A stretch of 64,000 bases of DNA from Amycolatopsis saalfeldensis (GCF_900110575.1 NZ_FOEF01000015.1:122165-186164), one strand, 5' to 3'; positions 50,837 through 60,167 are shown, numbered from the stretch's first letter. Numbers and translations are program-made. Notes: a model not told the origin generated them from the letters alone.

Positions 50837-51760
50837 TCAGCCGTTGCCGAGGGCGAGCTCGTGCAGGATCTCCTCGGCGCGGGCGGTGGCCGCGGCCGGG
50901 TCGGCCGCCGGGGTGCCGATCTGGGGATCCCAGTTCAGGTCGTAGAACAGTTCCGTGACGCCCTGCTCGCCGAGCCAAGCCGCGTCCTCGCGGATCTGCT
51001 CGTAACTTCCGGAGAGCCGCTTCCGGGTGCCGTCCGGGGTGACGACCGGTGTGCCGGGCCGGACCGCGCCCCGGCAGACGAACCGCAGGGCGGCCGGATC
51101 CTTGCCGGCTTCGGCGGCGGCTTCGCGGGCGATGCCGATCTGCGCGGCGATCCCGGTGAGGTCCGTCCCGCTGGCGCTCAGCCAGCCGTCGGCGAGCCGG
51201 CCGGCCCGGGCGACCGCCGCGGGCACGGCGCCACCGAGGAGCACGGGCGGGCCGGGCCGTTGCACCGGTTTCGGTTGCATCCGGCTCGGCGGCACCGTGT
51301 AGAACTCGCCCGTGAACTCGCTGACCTCGTCGGCCCAGAGCGTGCGCAGCACCTGGAGGTACTCCGCGGTGCGCGCGCCGCGGCGGGCGGTCGAGCCGCC
51401 GGTCGCGGTGAACTCGGCGGCCGACCAGCCGACGCCGAGGCCGAGGTCCAGCCGTCCGCCGGAGAGCAGGTCCAGGGTCGCGGCCTGGTTGGCCAGGTAG
51501 GCCGGCGACACGAACGGCAGATTCAGCACCGAGACGCCCAGCCGGATGCGCGAGGTGCGGGCCGCGGCGAAGCCCAGTGCCACCACCGGGTCGAGCACGC
51601 TCTGGTACACCGGCGCGAGCTTCTGGTCGGTGCCGACGAGCAGGCGCTGGAAAGTCCACAGCGACGCGTAGCCCAGCTCTTCCGCCTGCTCGGCGAAGCG
51701 GGCCAAGTTGTCCGCGGTGGCCCAGGCGCCGGACACCGGGGCGCCGAATCCGATCTGCAT
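50837..51760 (-). CDS. F420-type LLM-class flavin oxidoreductase
   Basis: The 307-residue luciferase-like monooxygenase starts MQIGFGAPVSGAWATADNLA. It contains ELGYASLWTFQRLLVG, LGVSVLNLPFVSPAYLANQA and LDLLSGGRLDLGLGVGW, the LLM F420/FMN signature. It is divergent from PucR with the operator between, and upstream of the monooxygenase operon on the same strand. It may reduce or oxidise an intermediate of the same pathway with F420. Confidence 0.87.
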   Translation of the reverse strand: MQIGFGAPVSGAWATADNLARFAEQAEELGYASLWTFQRLLVGTDQKLAPVYQSVLDPVVALGFAAARTSRIRLGVSVLNLPFVSPAYLANQAATLDLLSGGRLDLGLGVGWSAAEFTATGGSTARRGARTAEYLQVLRTLWADEVSEFTGEFYTVPPSRMQPKPVQRPGPPVLLGGAVPAAVARAGRLADGWLSASGTDLTGIAAQIGIAREAAAEAGKDPAALRFVCRGAVRPGTPVVTPDGTRKRLSGSYEQIREDAAWLGEQGVTELFYDLNWDPQIGTPAADPAAATARAEEILHELALGNG

Positions 51761-51841
51761 GCCGTCAGCCTACGGCCGGCCGGCCCGGGTCGCCCGATCC
51801 CGGGTCTCGCGTTCGGAGGGCACAATCTGCACTCTGTCAAC

Positions 51842-51872
51842 CGTCTTATGGTGCACAGTGCACCGCTATGCT
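51842..51872. promoter_or_regulatory. PucR-regulon operator copy 2 and leaderless -10
   Basis: CGTCTTA is followed by the palindrome GGTGCACAGTGCACC (to 51864). TATGCT at 51867-51872 follows it, 6 bases before the PucR ATG at 51879. Bound protein would sit directly on the promoter. Confidence 0.8.
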
Positions 51873-51878
51873 TCCCCC

Positions 51879-53096
51879 ATGTCGTGGGACCCCCCGTCGC
51901 CCCGGGTGCAGGAGCTGATCCGCCTGGGCGCCGAGATCGCCCTCCGCCCGCCGCCGGAGTGGATCGACGAGCTGGACGAGGCCACCCTCGCCAGCGCGGC
52001 GATGGAGCCGATCGCCAGCGACCCGGTGCTCGCCGCCGCGACGCGCCGGACCAACCGGTCCAACCTGGTGTTCTGGGCCGCCGCCAACCTCCGCGCCCCG
52101 GGGGTGCCGGTCCGCGCGAACGACGGCGAGGCACCGCTGGGGGTGGCCCGGGACCTCGTCCGGCGCGGCCTCGACGAATCCTCGCTCGACGCCTACCGGA
52201 TCGGCCAGAGCGTGGCCGAGCGGTTCTGGATCCAGATCGCCTGCTCGCTCACCTCCGACACCGAGGAGCTGCGCGCCCTGCTCGACGTCTCGCTGCGTTC
52301 CATCGCCGCTTTCGTCGACGCCACCGTCGCCTCCATCTCCGCCCGCATGCGAGCCGAACGCGGCGAGCTGACCCGCGGATCGCATGCCGAACGCCGCGAG
52401 ATCGTGTCCCTGCTGCTGGACGGCGCGCCGATCACCCGCCTGCGCGCCGAGACGCGGCTGGGCTACGCCTTGGAGCGGACGCACACCGCCGCCGTCCTCT
52501 GGACCGACGATCCCGACGCCGACCTTCGCGAGCTGGACCGCGCGGCCGACGCCTTGGCCGCCGCGGCGGGGGAGCTGCGCCCGTTGAGCGTGCTCGCCAG
52601 TGCCGCGACCCGATGGGTGTGGGTGCACGGCCGTCCGGACGTCGCCGAGGTGCGGGCCGCGCTGGATCAGCTGCCGGCCGTGCGCATCGCGCTCGGCCCG
52701 GCCGCGCCCGGGGTGGACGGCTTCCGGCGCAGCCACCTCGACGCCCTCACCACCCAGCAGATGCTGGCGCGGCTCACCTCGGTCCAGCGGCTGGCGTCGC
52801 ACGACGAGGTCGAGCTGGTCGCGCTCCTGACCAGCGCCCCGGACCGCGCCGACCGCTTCGTCAAGCGGACTCTGGGCGATCTCGAGGCCGCGCCGCCGGA
52901 GGTCACCGAGGCGGTCCGCACCTTCATCGCCGAGCAGGGCAACACCTCGAAGGCCGCCGCGCGCCTGTTCACCCACCGCAACACCCTGCTGCGGCGGCTC
53001 AACCGGGCCGACCGCCTGCTGCCCCGCCCGCTCGCCGAGCATCCCCTCGAAGTCGGTGTGGCCCTTGAGGTTCTCCGCTGGCGCGGGGGCGACTGA
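51879..53096 (+). CDS. PucR-family transcriptional regulator
   Basis: The 405-residue protein has a variable N-terminal sensor region and a GGDEF-like middle (AETRLGYALERTHTAAVLWT). The C-terminal PucR helix-turn-helix is EQGNTSKAAARLFTHRNTLL, then RRLNRADRLL. ATG 51879 is probably leaderless. The gene is divergent from the LLM oxidoreductase; the shared operator and its twin before the monooxygenase operon make it the obvious regulator of this module. Confidence 0.9.
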   Translation: MSWDPPSPRVQELIRLGAEIALRPPPEWIDELDEATLASAAMEPIASDPVLAAATRRTNRSNLVFWAAANLRAPGVPVRANDGEAPLGVARDLVRRGLDESSLDAYRIGQSVAERFWIQIACSLTSDTEELRALLDVSLRSIAAFVDATVASISARMRAERGELTRGSHAERREIVSLLLDGAPITRLRAETRLGYALERTHTAAVLWTDDPDADLRELDRAADALAAAAGELRPLSVLASAATRWVWVHGRPDVAEVRAALDQLPAVRIALGPAAPGVDGFRRSHLDALTTQQMLARLTSVQRLASHDEVELVALLTSAPDRADRFVKRTLGDLEAAPPEVTEAVRTFIAEQGNTSKAAARLFTHRNTLLRRLNRADRLLPRPLAEHPLEVGVALEVLRWRGGD

Positions 53097-53404
53097 CCGG
53101 AACCGCTTGAACGACAAGGATTCCCGGGTCGAGCGCCGGACTTCGCTGAGGTCGCCACAGCTGTGCGGATGCCGGAAACCCGGTGCACCGGACGGCGTCG
53201 TCCGCTGATCAACCGGCGGGCTTGCCCCGAGTCAGTACGGTGGTACTGGCGGATCGCCCGGACCCCGCGACCTTCGCCGTCAGCGAGCGCCCCGGCGTGA
53301 GCGGCAGCCCGGAGCCGGCCAGGTGAGCCGGGTCCGGACCGGAATCCTGCTGGTCAGGCTGTGTGGGGCGACGCCCCGTTCGATCAGATCGAGGAGCCTG
53401 GCCC
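53097..53404. other. Intergenic region, no gene supported
   Basis: No frame with good bias and a start signal is visible. The end contains GAGGAG, the likely ribosome-binding site for the methyltransferase GTG. Confidence 0.45.
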
Positions 53405-54247
53405 GTGCCTTTAGACTCGACCGGCAAGATCTCGTTCGACCACATCTACACCGCGCCCGACCCGCGGCCGTACTTCGGCACGCTGAGCCGCGTGGATTAC
53501 CAGATCCCTCAGCTCGCGAAGCCGTATTTCACGAAATTGATCGAGGAATACCAAGCAGAGCGCGGAATTCCGCAGCCGACGGTGCTCGACGTCGGCTGTT
53601 CGTACGGCGTCAACGCCGCGTTGCTGCGGTGCGAAACGAGCCTGGACGACCTCTACGCGCAGTACACCGCGCCCGGCGTCGCGGACCTCGATCGGCCGGC
53701 GCTGCTCGAAGGCGACCGGCGGCTGGTGCGCACCCGCGCGACCCCCGGCGGGGCCCGGTTCTTCGGTCTCGACGCGTCGGGACCGGCGTTGGCGTACGCG
53801 CGGTCCGCGGGATTCCTCGACGAGACCATCTGCGCGGACTTCGAACGCGACGAAGCGGATCCGGCACAGCAGGAGTTGCTGGACCAGGTGGACCTCGTCG
53901 TCTCGACCGGCTGCGTCGGCTACGTCACCGAGCGGACGATCGAGCGGATCGCCCGCGGCTCACGGCCGTGGATGGCGCATTTCGTGCTGCGGATGTTCTC
54001 CTACGAGCCGGTCGCGCGGCGCCTGGCCGGGCTGGGTTACGAAACGGCGCCCATCGACGGCGTCTTCCGGCAGCGGCGCTTCGCCTCCGACGAGGAGCAG
54101 ACGCAGATCCTCGCCACACTGGACGGCGCCGGAGTCGACCCCGAGGGGCTCGAGTCCGAAGGCTGGCTGTACGCGCAGTTGTACGTTTCCCGGCCGTCGA
54201 GGGCCGCCGGCCTCGCGTCCGCGCTCAGCGCGGTCTCCGCGGAATGA
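53405..54247 (+). CDS. SAM-dependent methyltransferase-like protein
   Basis: The 280-residue protein has the class I SAM-binding motif VLDVGCSYGVNAALL, FFGLDASGPALAYAR, a post-I acid and VDLVVSTGCVGYVTERT. The acceptor is unknown. The GTG at 53405 follows GAGGAG and gives a start VPLDSTGKISFDHIY that fits the fold. It is followed by a strong hairpin and converges on the response regulator gene. Confidence 0.8.
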   Translation: MPLDSTGKISFDHIYTAPDPRPYFGTLSRVDYQIPQLAKPYFTKLIEEYQAERGIPQPTVLDVGCSYGVNAALLRCETSLDDLYAQYTAPGVADLDRPALLEGDRRLVRTRATPGGARFFGLDASGPALAYARSAGFLDETICADFERDEADPAQQELLDQVDLVVSTGCVGYVTERTIERIARGSRPWMAHFVLRMFSYEPVARRLAGLGYETAPIDGVFRQRRFASDEEQTQILATLDGAGVDPEGLESEGWLYAQLYVSRPSRAAGLASALSAVSAE

Positions 54248-54267
54248 CCGGCGGGCGGTGAGCGGAT

Positions 54268-54302
54268 CCCGTTGTGGCCGGCGGAAAACCGGCCACAACG
54301 GG
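54268..54302. terminator. Hairpin terminator between convergent genes
   Basis: CCCGTTGTGGCCGG and its complement form a perfect 14-bp stem with a 7-base loop between the methyltransferase and response regulator stops. Confidence 0.82.
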
Positions 54303-54318
54303 AGCGGCCGGCCAACAA

Positions 54319-54996
54319 TCAAGCCGGCCCGCGGGGCTGGGTCAGGCCGAGGTCGTACGCGATGATCACGGCCTGGATCCGGTCTCGGGCCCCGATTTTC
54401 GCCAGTACCCGGCCGACGTGGGTCTTCACCGTGGACTCCGAGAGCACCAGGCGCGCGGCGATCTCGCCGTTGGTCCAGCCCTGCCCGATGGCGACCAGGA
54501 TCTCCCGCTCGCGTTCGCTCAGCGCCAGCCACCGGGGATCGTCGCGGCCGGCGCGCGCGTCGGTGCCGTCGGGGAGGCGATGGGCGTACGTGTCGAGCAG
54601 CCGGCGGGTGAGGGCGGGCGCGATCACGGCGTCACCGAGGGCGACCGCGCGGATGCCGGCCAGCAGTTCCTCCGGCTGGGCGTCCTTGAGCAGGAAGCCG
54701 CTGGCTCCCGCGCGAAGGGCGGCGTACGCGTACTCGTCGAGGTCGAACGTGGTCAGCACGAGGACGCGCGAACGGCCGCCGGTGGCCACGATGTGCCGGG
54801 TCGCCTCGATCCCGTCCATGCCGGGCATGCGGATGTCCATCAGCACGACGTCGGGGCGCAGCTCGGCCGTCCGGCGCACGGCTTCGGCCCCGTGCGCGGC
54901 TTCGCCGGCCACCTCGGTGTCGGGCGAGGCCTCCAGCAGCATGCGGAAACCGAAGCGCTGCAACGGCTGGTCGTCGACGATGAGGACGGTCGTCAC
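54319..54996 (-). CDS. NarL/FixJ-type response regulator
   Basis: The 225-residue protein has a receiver domain with the acidic pocket VDDQ and phosphoacceptor Asp54 in VVLMDIRMPG, the signalling Thr in VLTTFD, and the Lys in FLLKDAQ. A LuxR-type HTH follows (LSEREREILVAIGQGWTNGE, then IAARLVLSESTVKTHVGRVL). GTG 54996 overlaps the kinase stop (GTGA), so the pair is translationally coupled. Confidence 0.92.
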   Translation of the reverse strand: MTTVLIVDDQPLQRFGFRMLLEASPDTEVAGEAAHGAEAVRRTAELRPDVVLMDIRMPGMDGIEATRHIVATGGRSRVLVLTTFDLDEYAYAALRAGASGFLLKDAQPEELLAGIRAVALGDAVIAPALTRRLLDTYAHRLPDGTDARAGRDDPRWLALSEREREILVAIGQGWTNGEIAARLVLSESTVKTHVGRVLAKIGARDRIQAVIIAYDLGLTQPRGPA

Positions 54997-56294
54997 GCGG
55001 CACCGCCCGCGAGATCGAGGACGGTCTGCACGGTCCAGCCGCCGCCGGGCGCGGGCCCGGCCGTGACGGTGCCGTCGTACAACGCGGCGCGTTCCCGGAT
55101 GCCGGCGAGTCCGTGGCCCTCCACCGGCGAGCGCGCGGGCGGGCGGTCCTGGTCGGGCGGCCCGGTGTCGTGCACGCGAATGCTCAGCCGCGTGTCTTCC
55201 GCGGTGAGCTGGACGTGCGCGTGGGTCCGGGGACCGGCGTGCTTGAGCGTGTTGGTGAGCGCTTCCTGGACGATGCGGTAGGCCATCAGCTGCACCCCGC
55301 GGTCCAGCGCGTCGAGGTCGCCGCCGGACTGGTAGACGATGTCGGGGCCGGCCGCCCGGATCCGCGCGCACAGCGCGTCGAGGTCGGCGATGCGGGGCTG
55401 CGGGTTGAGCTCGGGGGTGTCGGACTGCTCGCGCAGGACGCCGAGCATGCGCCGCATTTCGCCGAGCGCCTGGCGCCCGGCGTCCCCGACCAGCCGCAAC
55501 GCCTCCTTGCCGCGGTCGGGACGGGTCTCGGCCGCGTAACTGCCGCCGTCGGCCAAGGTGATGATCACCGACAGGCTGTGGCCGATGATGTCGTGCATCT
55601 CGCGGGCCACCCGGGCGCGCTCGGTGGCGGCGGCGAGCTTGCTGCGCTGGTCGCGTTCGAGTTCGAGGATGGCGGTGCGCTCACGCAGGCTGGCGAGCTG
55701 GGTGCGGCGGATCCGCACCGCCAGGCCGAGCGCGGCGGCCGCGGTCACCGCGCAGAGCAGGAGGAACAGGGCCTCCCAGATGGAGAACACCGTCGAGACC
55801 TTGACCGCGAGCGGCACCATCACGCCGACCGTGGCGGCGCAGGCCCACGGCAGCTGCCGGAGCCGTCCGTGCAGCGCGACGCTGTAGAGCGCGATCAGCA
55901 GCGCGAGGTCGGCGCGCAGGAACACGTCCAGCGACCACTGGACGAGGAACACCACCGCGATCACGCCGAACGCGGGGACCGGCGCCCGGCGCCGCCACAG
56001 CAGCGGCAGCACGAGCGCGATCTGCAGGGCGAGCGTGCCCGCCAGGGGCAGGTGCGCGAAGGTGATCTGCAGTTCGCGCGGGCCGCGCTGCTCGGCGACA
56101 TCACCGTCGTGGACGAGGTCCGGCAGGCAGGTCATCAGGAAGACGGCGATCGTCACGGCCGTGTCGAGCACCCACCGGTGCCGGCCATCCGCCTGCCGGA
56201 GGCGCTGGCCCGCCTGCGCCAGCCGGGTGACCAGCGGATGCGTCGGCACCGGGGTGGTGCCCGGTCCGGCGGCGTCGCTGCTCACGGCTTTCAC
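54993..56294 (-). CDS. Histidine kinase, HisKA_3 type
   Basis: The 433-residue kinase has about five or six transmembrane helices in its N-terminal half. The dimerisation helix carries the phosphoacceptor His near residue 234 (VAREMHDIIGHSLSVI), and an HATPase_c domain (QEALTNTLKHAGPRTHA, then GHGLAGIRERA) is at the end. Such kinases often sense antimicrobial or envelope stress and control a linked ABC exporter, as here. Confidence 0.92.
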   Translation of the reverse strand: MKAVSSDAAGPGTTPVPTHPLVTRLAQAGQRLRQADGRHRWVLDTAVTIAVFLMTCLPDLVHDGDVAEQRGPRELQITFAHLPLAGTLALQIALVLPLLWRRRAPVPAFGVIAVVFLVQWSLDVFLRADLALLIALYSVALHGRLRQLPWACAATVGVMVPLAVKVSTVFSIWEALFLLLCAVTAAAALGLAVRIRRTQLASLRERTAILELERDQRSKLAAATERARVAREMHDIIGHSLSVIITLADGGSYAAETRPDRGKEALRLVGDAGRQALGEMRRMLGVLREQSDTPELNPQPRIADLDALCARIRAAGPDIVYQSGGDLDALDRGVQLMAYRIVQEALTNTLKHAGPRTHAHVQLTAEDTRLSIRVHDTGPPDQDRPPARSPVEGHGLAGIRERAALYDGTVTAGPAPGGGWTVQTVLDLAGGAA

Positions 56295-56354
56295 CTGCTC
56301 ATTGTGGACGAGTGGCGCCGGCGCGGCGCACGGGACGCCGCGCCGGCGTGCCGG

Positions 56355-57200
56355 TCAGGCGTCGGTGCGCTTCAGCCGGTAGGCGGCCGCGGCCAGCGCC
56401 AGCACCGTCCAGCCGAGGAAGACGAGCAGCCCGGCGGTGGGGGACAGCGTGGTCGAGTCGTGGGTCAGCGCGAACATCGACTGCCCGGCGTTGCTCGGCA
56501 GGTACGGGCTGATGTCGCCCTGCCAGCTCGTCGGGAGCAGCGAGATCAGGCCGGGGATCAGCATCAGCACGCCGACCAGCACCGCGATGCCGCCCGCGAC
56601 CGACCGCAGCACGGCGCCCAGCGCCACGCCGAGCACGCCGACCAGGCCGAGGTAGAGGCCCGCGCCCAGCAGGCTGCGCACCACGCCGGTACCCGAGAGC
56701 GTCATCGCCGCGTGGGTGTCGGAGAGGATGCCGCTGTCGAAGACGAACGTGACGAACACGCCGACGAGGGCGACCACCAAGGCGACCAGGCCGTACACCA
56801 CCGCTTTGGACCACAGCACCGGGAGACGGCGGGGCACGCCGGCCAGCGTGGAGCGGATCATGCCGGTCGAGTACTCGCCCGCGGTGACCAGCACGCCCAG
56901 CACGCCGAGGGCCAGCTGCGCGAAAGTGATGCCGAACAACGACAGGCTCACGGCGGTGGCCTGGGCGAAATCGCGGTCCATGCGCTCGCCGGAGGTGATC
57001 CGGGAGTGGTACTGGGCCGCGGCGATCAGGCCGATGGCGACCAGGAGCACCAGGCCGAGGCCGAGGGTGATCCAGGTGGAGCGCAGCGACCAGAGCTTCG
57101 CCCATTCCGAGCGCAGCACCCGCCGTCCGGTCACCTTGTAGGCCGGGCGGGCGGACTGCGCGGCGGCCGGCGCGGGCGGGGCCGGAGTCGTGGTGGTCAT
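56355..57200 (-). CDS. ABC-2-type transporter permease
   Basis: The 281-residue protein has six transmembrane segments. VTGRRVLRSEWAKLWSLRST is the usual cytoplasmic lead, and EYSTGMIRSTLAGVPRRL is the typical ABC-2 loop. The start overlaps the ATPase stop (ATGA). It lies 60 bases upstream of the histidine kinase start on the same strand, so one operon runs ATPase-permease-kinase-regulator. Confidence 0.9.
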   Translation of the reverse strand: MTTTTPAPPAPAAAQSARPAYKVTGRRVLRSEWAKLWSLRSTWITLGLGLVLLVAIGLIAAAQYHSRITSGERMDRDFAQATAVSLSLFGITFAQLALGVLGVLVTAGEYSTGMIRSTLAGVPRRLPVLWSKAVVYGLVALVVALVGVFVTFVFDSGILSDTHAAMTLSGTGVVRSLLGAGLYLGLVGVLGVALGAVLRSVAGGIAVLVGVLMLIPGLISLLPTSWQGDISPYLPSNAGQSMFALTHDSTTLSPTAGLLVFLGWTVLALAAAAYRLKRTDA

Positions 57201-58135
57201 GCCGCCCTCCCGAGCGTCTCGATGCCGGCGGTGGTGCCGTGGTACTCCACGGAATCGCGGGTCAGGTCCATGAAAGCCTCTTCCAGCGAGACGGTCCTCG
57301 CGGTGAGTTCGAACAGGGCGATGCCGTGCTCGGCCGCCTTGAGGCCGATGGCGCGGGCGGTCAGCCCGGTCACCTGCAGCTCCTCGGAACCGGAGTGGCC
57401 GGTGATCCCGACCCCGGGCCCGGCCAGCACCTCGCGCAGCCGCGCCGGGTCGGCCGTGGCGACCTGCACGGTGTCGCCGCCGGCCTCGCGGACCAGTTCG
57501 TCCACAGTGGTGTCGGCGAGCAGGCGGCCGCGGCCCACGATGATGAGGTGCTCGGCGACCAGCGCCATCTCGCTCATCAGGTGCGAGGACACGAACACGG
57601 TGCGGCCCTCGGCGGCGAGGCCGGTCAGCAGGTTGCGGATCCAGAGCACGCCCTCGGGGTCGAGCCCGTTCACCGGCTCGTCGAGCATCACCGTGGCCGG
57701 GTCGCCCAGCAGCGCCGCGGCGATGCCGAGGCGCTGGCCCATGCCGAGGGAGAACTTGCCGGCCCGCTGCTTCGCCACGGACTGCAGCCCGGCCAGCTCG
57801 ATCACCTCGTCGACCCGGCGGCGCGGGATCCCGTGGGTGTAGGCCTGCGCCAGCAGGTGGTCCACCGCGGACCGTCCAGGATGGACGGACTTGGCCTCCA
57901 GCAGCGCGCCGACCTCCTGCAGGGGCGCGCTGTGCTCGGCGTACCGGCGGCCGTTGACGGTCACCGACCCGCTGGTCGGCGCGTCCAGCCCGAGGATCAT
58001 CCGCATGGTGGTGGACTTGCCGGCCCCGTTGGGCCCCAGGAACCCGGTGACGATGCCGGGCCGGACGGTGAAGTCCAGCCGGTCCACCGCCGTCTTCTCC
58101 CCGTACCGCTTGGTCAGCTGGTGTGCGTCGATCAT
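57197..58135 (-). CDS. ABC transporter ATP-binding protein
   Basis: The 312-residue ATPase has Walker A GPNGAGKS (34-41), a degenerate signature FSLGMGQRL, Walker B TVMLDEPVNGLDPEG and the switch His in VFVSSHLMSEM. A C-terminal extension with ELTARTVSLEEAFMDLT is typical of the drug/bacitracin-type DrrA group. The ATG at 58135 is the first sensible start. Palindromes lie 80-120 bp upstream. Confidence 0.92.
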   Translation of the reverse strand: MIDAHQLTKRYGEKTAVDRLDFTVRPGIVTGFLGPNGAGKSTTMRMILGLDAPTSGSVTVNGRRYAEHSAPLQEVGALLEAKSVHPGRSAVDHLLAQAYTHGIPRRRVDEVIELAGLQSVAKQRAGKFSLGMGQRLGIAAALLGDPATVMLDEPVNGLDPEGVLWIRNLLTGLAAEGRTVFVSSHLMSEMALVAEHLIIVGRGRLLADTTVDELVREAGGDTVQVATADPARLREVLAGPGVGITGHSGSEELQVTGLTARAIGLKAAEHGIALFELTARTVSLEEAFMDLTRDSVEYHGTTAGIETLGRAA

Positions 58136-58211
58136 GCCTGCCCCTGCCTCCGCGCGCCGGGCTTCCCGGCGCTTCTCCTCCGCAACGCTAGGAGCCGGGC
58201 AGCCGGGATCG

Positions 58212-58259
58212 GTGGTACCGCAGGGGTAACTGCGGGGGCGCGGTGGTACCGCGGTACCA
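58212..58259. promoter_or_regulatory. GGTACC palindromes upstream of the ABC operon
   Basis: TGGTACCGCGGTACCA (58244-58259) is a perfect 16-bp palindrome, and a related GGTGGTACCGCAGGGG stretch starts at 58211. They may be response-regulator or other operator sites. The remainder of 58260-58621 shows no gene, only the promoter of the peptidase. Confidence 0.6.
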
Positions 58260-58621
58260 GCGGAAGTGCTCAGGGTGGTTGGATAATCACAGTCAGACGC
58301 CGCGGCGAACAGGTATACCGTGTTTACCGCCAGCGCGACACCCTCCAAAGGACATTGCCGGAATATCGATCGGCAAATTTGATTTCCCGGCGCGAGCGGG
58401 TCGGGTCAATTGGGCGATTTCGGACGTTTTGCCTGCGTGCGGCCCTGGCTTGAAATGAGCCGGGAAAGTGATTGACCTCGTCGTACGGAGTAGGTCACTG
58501 CTCCATTTGGCCGAATGAATGCGATCTTCGGCAAGAAACATTCCCGACTTACGACGGGTTGATTACTTTCCACCGGCTGAGTTGAATTCCCCGGGGATCG
58601 AGCGAAAACCTTGGAGGCGCT

Positions 58622-59821
58622 ATGCGCAGAACTATGCGAGGCCTGTCCGCGATTGTCGGATTCGCGTCGTTCGTCTTGGTGCTGGGGGGATCGCTGCCGG
58701 CTCAAGCAAGCCCGGCGGCACCCCTGCAGCCCGGCACGACCCATGCCTGCAACCAGAACGTGCAGGCTGGTTACGCGACTTGCTTCGCGCTGAAGCGGAC
58801 CGACATCAAGCAAGCGGCCCTCGCGCCGAATGCCGCCCCGTCCGGGCTGGGGCCGTCGGACATCAAATCCGCGTACAAGCTCGGTGACGGCGGATCCGGT
58901 CAGACAGTGGCCATTGTGGACGCCAACGACGACCCGAACGCCGAGTCGGACCTGGCCGCCTACCGCAAGCAGTTCGGCCTGCCCGAGTGCTCGACGGCCA
59001 ACGGCTGCTTCAGCAAGGTCAACCAGAACGGCCAGGCGAGCCCGCTGCCGAGCCCGGACAGTGGCTGGGCCGGCGAAATCTCGCTCGACGTCGACATGGT
59101 CTCCGCCGCCTGCCCCGCCTGCAAGATCCTGCTGGTGGAAGCCGACAGCGCGACCATCGACAACCTCGGCCAGTCGGTCAACGCCGCGGTTTCCCTCGGG
59201 GCGAAGTACGTCTCGAACAGCTACGGCGGCGGCGAGGACGGGTCGGAAGCCAGCTACGACTCGAAGTACTACAGCCACCCCGGTGTCGCGGTCACCGCGA
59301 GCACCGGTGACAGCGGTTACGGCGCCAGCTACCCGGCGACCGGCGCCGGCGTCACCGCGGTCGGCGGAACCTCGCTGACCGCGGACGGTTCCAGCCGCGG
59401 CTGGAGCGAGTCGGCGTGGAGCGGTGCCGGCAGCGGCTGCTCCACTTCCGTTGCCAAGCCGTCGTTCCAGTCGAGCGTCGACACCGGCTGCGACAAGCGC
59501 GGCGAGGCTGACGTCTCGGCGGTCGCGGACCCGAACACCGGTGTCGCGGTCTACCAGACCTACGGTGGCAACGGCTGGGCCGTTTACGGTGGCACCAGCG
59601 CTTCTTCGCCGATCATCGCCAGCGTTTACGCACTGGCGGGCGCACCGGGAGCTTCGGACAGCCCGAACTCCTACCCGTACGCCCACACCGACGGTCTGTT
59701 CGACGTGACCAGTGGCAGCAACGGTTCCTGCAGTGCCAGCCAGCAGTGCAACGCCGGCCCCGGATGGGACGGCCCGACCGGGCTGGGCACCCCGAACGGC
59801 ACGGCGGCTTTCGCTGCGTGA
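58622..59821 (+). CDS. Secreted sedolisin-type (S53) serine peptidase
   Basis: The 399-residue precursor has a Sec signal ending near AQA-SP. The catalytic Glu152 and Asp156 are in GEISLDVDMV, oxyanion Asp230 is in TGDSGYGAS, and nucleophile Ser326 is in GTSASSP. The GLGTPNG tail is also diagnostic. The catalytic domain starts about residue 77, so the long pro-domain usual in S53 enzymes is nearly absent. It probably digests proteins outside the cell. GGAGG precedes the ATG. Confidence 0.87.
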   Translation: MRRTMRGLSAIVGFASFVLVLGGSLPAQASPAAPLQPGTTHACNQNVQAGYATCFALKRTDIKQAALAPNAAPSGLGPSDIKSAYKLGDGGSGQTVAIVDANDDPNAESDLAAYRKQFGLPECSTANGCFSKVNQNGQASPLPSPDSGWAGEISLDVDMVSAACPACKILLVEADSATIDNLGQSVNAAVSLGAKYVSNSYGGGEDGSEASYDSKYYSHPGVAVTASTGDSGYGASYPATGAGVTAVGGTSLTADGSSRGWSESAWSGAGSGCSTSVAKPSFQSSVDTGCDKRGEADVSAVADPNTGVAVYQTYGGNGWAVYGGTSASSPIIASVYALAGAPGASDSPNSYPYAHTDGLFDVTSGSNGSCSASQQCNAGPGWDGPTGLGTPNGTAAFAA

Positions 59822-59864
59822 GAAAAGGCGGACGTGAATTACAGCGTCCGTAGCCGGAAATGAC

Positions 59865-59910
59865 ACGACGTGTGGGTGGGGCACTGAACGGTGCCCCACC
59901 CACACGTCGT
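59865..59910. terminator. Very strong hairpin after the peptidase gene
   Basis: ACGACGTGTGGGTGGGGCAC and its exact complement form a 20-bp stem with a 6-base loop, 44 bases after the stop. No T-run follows. Confidence 0.85.
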
Positions 59911-59912
59911 AT

Positions 59913-60167
59913 CGGCTCGACCACAGCGGTGGCGTCGACGCGGCGATCCTGACCGGGGCGGCCGCGCTGGACGTGCTCGAACCGGCGCTGGACCTCGACC
60001 GGCCGCTGCCCCTCTCGATGTTCAACGCGCCCTTCGCGCCCGCGCGCACCGGCTTCGACTGGCTCAGCCGCGACGAGGCCCAGGTCGACGCGCACGTCGC
60101 CGACCCGCTCTGCCTCGCGTACGTGCTGGCCTGGACGGCCAAGGCGGTGTGCCCGGCCCCGGTGTGA
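59913..60167 (+). pseudogene. Remnant of an alpha/beta-hydrolase (S33/lysophospholipase-like)
   Basis: The plus-strand frame reads DHSGGVDAAILTGAAALDVL and continues with MFNAPFAPARTGFDWLSRDE and AQVDAHVADPLC. This is a middle piece of a serine-aminopeptidase-type hydrolase with no start, no oxyanion loop and no catalytic His. The last 20 residues look unrelated. The remainder of the gene is missing. Confidence 0.65.

Noticed and set aside
36242..53096. Secondary-metabolite biosynthetic cluster
   Set aside because: No polyketide, peptide-synthetase, terpene or RiPP core enzyme is present; the genes look catabolic.
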